This document shows positions 59,858-64,000 of a DNA stretch of 64,000 nucleotides, in pieces (the stretch's first letter is position 1; every line of letters begins with the position of its first letter). The DNA is from Nitrospirillum amazonense. GTDB taxonomy: Bacteria > Pseudomonadota > Alphaproteobacteria > Azospirillales > Azospirillaceae. The translations under genes were made by a program, and so were the position numbers. Location: positions 1-64,000 of the forward strand of contig NZ_VITV01000012.1 in the NCBI RefSeq assembly GCF_007828035.1. Direction: 5' to 3'. The notes beneath the pieces are model-generated. The model saw nothing but the letters and a program-made list of their open reading frames with translations. It made no database searches and had not been told where the DNA came from.

Positions 59858-62733
59858 GCGTGGTGGCCCCCCGCTGGACCAACCGCGTCGTCGCAGCGAT
59901 GGCACAGCTGCTCCACGCCCTCAGCCGCAGCCGGCACCTCCGGCAGGATGCGCCAGCAGCGCTCGCACTTCTCGCCTTCAGCCGGGCCGAAGACCACGCC
60001 CACGCCGGCCACGTCGGCCAGGGTGAAGGCGCCCTCGGGCGCCACCCCCACCATCACGGTGATGCCGGAGGTGATGCTGATCTCCGCCAGGTCCAGGCCG
60101 GCCAGGGCCGCGTGGTGGGCCTCCTGCACGTACACCGTGGGGTGCGCCTGCAGGGAAGAGCCGATGGTCTTGTCGGCGCGCTTCAGTTCCAGGGCGCCCG
60201 TGACCGCGCGGCGCACATCGCGCACGACGGTCCAGCGGGCGGCCAGGGCATCGTCGCGCCAATCTGCCGGTATCTCGGGGAACTGGCGCAGGTGCACGCT
60301 TTCCGGCCAGGCGGCGCGGCGGGCGTCGTCGCCCTCCGCCAGGAAGGCCAGCCAGGCCTCTTCCGCCGTGAAGCACAGGATGGGGGCCAGCCAAGCGGTC
60401 AGCGCCACGAACAGCCGTTCCAGCACCGTGCGCACGGCGCGGCGGCGGGCACTGGCCGGCGCGTCGCAGTACAGGCTGTCCTTACGGACGTCGAAGTAGA
60501 AGGCCGACAGGTCCACCGCGCAGAAATTATGCAGCTCGGTGATCAGGCGGTGCAGATCGTATTCCTTGGTGGACTGGCGCACGATGGCGTCCATCTCCGC
60601 CAGGCGGTGCAGCACCCAGCGCTCCAGATCCGGCATGGCGGCCGGTTCCACCCGCTCCGCCTCCGTGAAATCGGCCAGGGCGCCCAGCAGGTAGCGCAGG
60701 GTATTGCGCAAGCGCCGGTAGAGATCGGCGTTGCTCTTCAGGATCTCCTTGCCGACCTTCAGGTCCTCCGAATAGTCGGAGCCCACGACCCACAGGCGCA
60801 GGATGTCGGCGCCGTATTCTTCCATCACCTGCTGCGGCGCCACCACGTTGCCAAGGGACTTGGACATCTTGCGGCCCTGCTCATCGAGCGCGAAGCCGTG
60901 GGTCAGCACCGCCTTGAAGGGCGCGCGGCCCCGGGTGCCGCAGCTTTCCAGCAGCGAGGAATGGAACCAGCCGCGATGCTGGTCGGACCCTTCCAGGTAG
61001 AGGTCGGCGGGCGAGGACAGGTCGTTGCGCCGCTCCAGCACGAAGGCGTGGGTGGAGCCCGATTCGAACCAGACGTCGACGATGTCGAACACCTGGTCGT
61101 AGTCGGCCGGATCATAATCCGGACCCAGGAAGTCGGCGGCGGGCCGGTTGTACCAGGCGTCCGCCCCCTCGGTCTCGAAGAAGCTGGCGATGCGGTTCAG
61201 CACGCCCTCGTCCTTCAGGGGCTGGCCGTCCGCCTTGGACAGGAACAGGGCGATGGGCACGCCCCAGGCACGCTGGCGGCTGATGCACCAGTCGGGGCGG
61301 CTTTCCACCATGGCGTGGATGCGGTTGCGTCCCTGCGGCGGCACCCACTGCGTCTCGTCGATGGCCGCCAGCGCCCGCGCCCGCAGGTCGTTAGTGTCCA
61401 TGGAGATGAACCACTGCGGCGTGGTGCGGAAGATCAGCGGCGCCTTGGAGCGCCAGCTGTGCGGGTAGCTGTGCTTCAGGTTGCCCTTGGCCAGCAGCGC
61501 CCCTTGCGCGATCAGGGCGCTGATGGACTTGCCGTTGGCGTCGCCCGGCTTGCCTTCCGGCGTATAGACGCGGGCACCGGCGAACAGCGGCACATGGGCA
61601 TAGTAGCTGCCGTCCGCGTCCACGGTCTGCGGCACCTCCAGCCCGAACTTGCGGCCCAGGTCGAAGTCTTCGGCACCATGGCCGGGCGCGGTGTGGACGA
61701 AACCGGTGCCGGCATCGGACGTGACATGGTCGCCCGGCAGCAGCGGCACGGCGTAGTCGTAGCCGCCATTGGCCTCCGGATGGCCCCGGAAGGGATGGGC
61801 CAGGATGGCGCCATTGAGGTCGGCGGCGGTGACGTCCGCCCCCTTCTCGAAGGTCGCCTTGGCCGATGCCGCGACACCCTCGGCCAGGGCCTGGGCCAGG
61901 ATGAGCTTCTCACCCACCTTGGCCAACGAGCCTTCTTGGGCATCGGTGACGGTGTAGACGGCGTAGGGGATCTCCTCGCCATAGGCCACGGCACGGTTGC
62001 CCGGCATGGTCCAGGGGGTGGTGGTCCAAATGACGACCGCGGCACCGTTCAGCACCGGCGTCGGCGCCGTCACCACGGGGAAGCGCACCCAGATCATGGG
62101 CGAAGTCACGTCCTGGTATTCGACCTCCGCCTCGGCCAGGGCGGTCTTTTCCACCACCGACCACATGACGGGCTTGGCGCCCTTGTACAGGCCGCCGTTC
62201 AGCAGGAACTTATGGATCTCGCGCACGATGGCGGATTCGGCGTCGAACGCCATGGTCAGGTAGGGGTTCTGCCAGTCGCCTTCCACGCCCAGGCGGCGGA
62301 ACTCGGCGGCCTGGATGCCCACCCACTCGGCGGCGAAGTTGCGGCACTCGGCACGGAACTGCAGGACGGGCACCTCGTCCTTGTCCTTGCCGGCCTTGCG
62401 GTACTTCTCCTCGATCTTCCATTCGATGGGCAGGCCGTGGCAGTCCCAGCCGGGGACGTAGACGGCGTTGCGACCCTGCATCTGCTGGCTGCGGATGACC
62501 ACATCCTTCAGGATCTTGTTGACCGCGTGGCCGATGTGGATGTTGCCGTTGGCGTAAGGCGGGCCGTCATGCAGCACGAAGGGCGCGCGCTCCGCCCCAT
62601 CCTGGCGCAGCTTGCCGTAAAGGTCGATGGCCGCCCAGTGGGCCAGCAGCTCCGGCTCCTTCTTCGGCAGGCCGCCGCGCATGGGGAAATCGGTGCGCGG
62701 CAGGAAAACGGTGTCTTTAAGATCGCGGGTCAT
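59854..62733 (-). CDS. ileS: Isoleucyl-tRNA synthetase
   Basis: The 959-residue class I synthetase has PPYANGNIHIGHA (HIGH at 66-69), the KMSKS motif in GRKMSKSLGNVV and a C-terminal zinc-binding CERCW ... CHRC tail. The editing domain with TTPWTMPGNRAV is intact. It charges tRNA-Ile with proofreading against valine. It precedes lspA with a 4-nt overlap and follows ribF by about 290 bases. Confidence 0.97.
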   Translation of the reverse strand: MTRDLKDTVFLPRTDFPMRGGLPKKEPELLAHWAAIDLYGKLRQDGAERAPFVLHDGPPYANGNIHIGHAVNKILKDVVIRSQQMQGRNAVYVPGWDCHGLPIEWKIEEKYRKAGKDKDEVPVLQFRAECRNFAAEWVGIQAAEFRRLGVEGDWQNPYLTMAFDAESAIVREIHKFLLNGGLYKGAKPVMWSVVEKTALAEAEVEYQDVTSPMIWVRFPVVTAPTPVLNGAAVVIWTTTPWTMPGNRAVAYGEEIPYAVYTVTDAQEGSLAKVGEKLILAQALAEGVAASAKATFEKGADVTAADLNGAILAHPFRGHPEANGGYDYAVPLLPGDHVTSDAGTGFVHTAPGHGAEDFDLGRKFGLEVPQTVDADGSYYAHVPLFAGARVYTPEGKPGDANGKSISALIAQGALLAKGNLKHSYPHSWRSKAPLIFRTTPQWFISMDTNDLRARALAAIDETQWVPPQGRNRIHAMVESRPDWCISRQRAWGVPIALFLSKADGQPLKDEGVLNRIASFFETEGADAWYNRPAADFLGPDYDPADYDQVFDIVDVWFESGSTHAFVLERRNDLSSPADLYLEGSDQHRGWFHSSLLESCGTRGRAPFKAVLTHGFALDEQGRKMSKSLGNVVAPQQVMEEYGADILRLWVVGSDYSEDLKVGKEILKSNADLYRRLRNTLRYLLGALADFTEAERVEPAAMPDLERWVLHRLAEMDAIVRQSTKEYDLHRLITELHNFCAVDLSAFYFDVRKDSLYCDAPASARRRAVRTVLERLFVALTAWLAPILCFTAEEAWLAFLAEGDDARRAAWPESVHLRQFPEIPADWRDDALAARWTVVRDVRRAVTGALELKRADKTIGSSLQAHPTVYVQEAHHAALAGLDLAEISITSGITVMVGVAPEGAFTLADVAGVGVVFGPAEGEKCERCWRILPEVPAAAEGVEQLCHRCDDAVGPAGGHHA

Positions 62734-63024
62734 GGCGGGTCAGGAAATCCGGTGTTCGGATGGCGGCCTTGCCCTTGTCCGGAGGCGGATGCGGGCGCCC
62801 CGGGGGTAAGGCCGGCGGGATAGTCGGCGGTGGTGGTACGCGGATGAGCGCGCCCTGGTCCCGGCCCCCCTCAGGAGACCGGGTCGATAATTCGCAGGTC
62901 CATGACCCTGATCTGGCGCGTTGGCAACATGGGGGCGGATGTTAGCAGCCGGCCCCCGTGGGTCAAGGGAGATGGGACGAGACCGGGGGATGTCAAGACG
63001 GTGACCAGGTTCACGCTTTGAGGT

Positions 63025-63975
63025 TCACGCTTTGGGCAGGGTCGCCAGGCGCGCGCGCGCCTCATCGGCGTCCCGGGCGATCTGGTCCCTCAGTGCCTGG
63101 AAGTTCTCGAACTTCATCTCGGGCCGGATGAAGTCCAGCAACTGCACGCGGACATGGCGGCCGTAGAGATCACCGTCGAAGTCGAACAGGTGGGCTTCCA
63201 GCCGCTCCACGGTGCCGCCCACCGTGGGCCGGCGGCCCAGGTTGGCCACACCGTCGTGCCAGACGGTGCCCGCCCCCTCGTCCACGCCGGCGCGCACGGC
63301 GTAAACGCCGAAATGGGGGCGAAGGTAATCGTGGATTTCGATGTTGGCGGTGGGGAAGCCGATGGTGCGGCCCCGCTTGTCGCCATGCTCCACCCGGCCC
63401 TCGATCTCGAAGGGGTGGCCCAGGATGGCGGCCGCTTCTTGCGGCCGGCCCTCCTGCAGGTGACGGCGGACGGCGGTGGAGGAATAGGGCTCGCCCGCGC
63501 CGTTGGCCACCGGCCGCGCCTCGGTCACGCCGAAGCCGTGGCGGGCGCCCAGGGCGCGCAGCAGCGCCATGTCGCCGCTCCGGTTGTGACCGAACAGGAA
63601 GTCGTAGCCAGCCACCACATGGCGCACGCCTAAACCCTGGACCAGCACCGTCTCCACGAACTCCTCCGCCGTCATGCCCGCCAGGGCGGCGTCGAAGTGC
63701 AGCACCACCATGGCGTCCATGCCCAAGGCCTCGATCAGGTGGGTCTTGATGCGCAGGGGCGTCAGGCGGAAGGGCGGATCGTTTGGGCGGAAGAAGCCGC
63801 GCGGGTGCGGCTCGAACGTCACCACGGCCGCCGGGCGGCCCAGATCGTCGGCCAGCGCGCGGGCCTGGCCGATGACGGCGCGGTGGCCCTGATGCACGCC
63901 ATCGAAATTGCCCAGGGCCACGACGGCCCCACGCAACTCGGCGGGCGCATCCTCATAGTGGCGCAGTAACTTCAT
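63025..63975 (-). CDS. ribF: Bifunctional riboflavin kinase/FAD synthetase
   Basis: The 316-residue enzyme makes FMN and FAD. VALGNFDGVHQGHRAVIG is the FAD-synthetase nucleotide site, RPQEAAAILGHPFEIEGRV and GRTIGFPTANIEI mark the riboflavin-kinase domain, and LDFIRPEMKFENFQALRDQI is the usual ending. The gene starts 25 bases from the right edge. ribF-ileS-lspA is a conserved order; FMN from here supports flavoproteins such as WrbA. Confidence 0.96.
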   Translation of the reverse strand: MKLLRHYEDAPAELRGAVVALGNFDGVHQGHRAVIGQARALADDLGRPAAVVTFEPHPRGFFRPNDPPFRLTPLRIKTHLIEALGMDAMVVLHFDAALAGMTAEEFVETVLVQGLGVRHVVAGYDFLFGHNRSGDMALLRALGARHGFGVTEARPVANGAGEPYSSTAVRRHLQEGRPQEAAAILGHPFEIEGRVEHGDKRGRTIGFPTANIEIHDYLRPHFGVYAVRAGVDEGAGTVWHDGVANLGRRPTVGGTVERLEAHLFDFDGDLYGRHVRVQLLDFIRPEMKFENFQALRDQIARDADEARARLATLPKA

Positions 63976-64000
63976 GACCGGCGGCTTTCCGTCGACTTGA

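Noticed and set aside
59860-62823. A 987-codon plus-strand open frame opposite ileS
   Set aside because: It shows the same shadow pattern; the ileS motifs on the minus strand are decisive.

Overview
This is a high-GC window whose gene content and gene order fit an alphaproteobacterial chromosome, most likely Rhodospirillales/Azospirillaceae. The clues are the HDAC-like/xseB/ispA/dxs cluster, a SUF operon with sufU and sufT under an Rrf2 regulator, the mreBCD-mrdA-rodA order, hflK-hflC-DUF2065-degQ, and ribF-ileS-lspA-DUF3035-M16-M16. The genus is an inference. Nearly all of the window is dense housekeeping DNA with short gaps and many 1-4 nt overlaps.

Layout. 1-3.1 kb (minus strand): 5' end of dxs, ispA, xseB, an HDAC-like amidohydrolase, a TusA-family protein and a DUF423 protein. 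3.2-5.0 kb: wrbA divergent from a LysR regulator. 5.0-5.66 kb: non-coding, with several hairpins and an intrinsic terminator. 5.66-12.35 kb (plus): Rrf2 regulator and sufBCDSUT plus an A-type carrier, a complete Fe-S assembly operon. 12.35-15.61 kb (plus): a sharply A+T-richer two-gene insert, the clearest accessory DNA here. It encodes a HEPN-like small protein translationally coupled to an 893-residue protein with two P-loop ATPase modules. 15.6-19.65 kb (minus): two paralogous pairs of membrane-anchored coiled-coil proteins flanking a threonine aldolase. 19.9-28 kb: pepN, two lipoproteins, a double UspA protein, a two-domain kinase-like protein and a PagL-like outer-membrane deacylase. 28.0-28.6 kb: two identical tRNA-Lys(CTT) genes in a duplicated segment, each with its own promoter.

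28.6-34.5 kb (minus): the rod-shape cluster mreB-mreC-mreD-mrdA-rodA. 34.8-40.1 kb (minus): branched-chain amino acid genes ilvB-ilvN-ilvC-leuA. 40.2-48.3 kb: miaA, serB, a DegQ-type protease, DUF2065, hflC, hflK, mrp and a small hypothetical. 48.5-55.7 kb: mutL, a pentapeptide-repeat protein, pgi, a DUF2807 adhesin-like secreted protein and a hypothetical. 55.7-64 kb (minus): ribF, ileS, lspA, a DUF3035 lipoprotein and an active/inactive M16 peptidase pair.

The candidate undescribed system is the A+T-rich pair at 12.47-15.61 kb. Its HEPN-like partner, KGGVGR-type ATPase fused to a second STAND/KAP-like P-loop ATPase, 4-nt overlap and foreign composition resemble mobile two-gene defence modules. 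No function can be proven from sequence alone. Other points worth checking are the duplicated coiled-coil pairs, an apparent 1-nt frame problem at the mreB start, and mutually exclusive hairpins downstream of the LysR gene.
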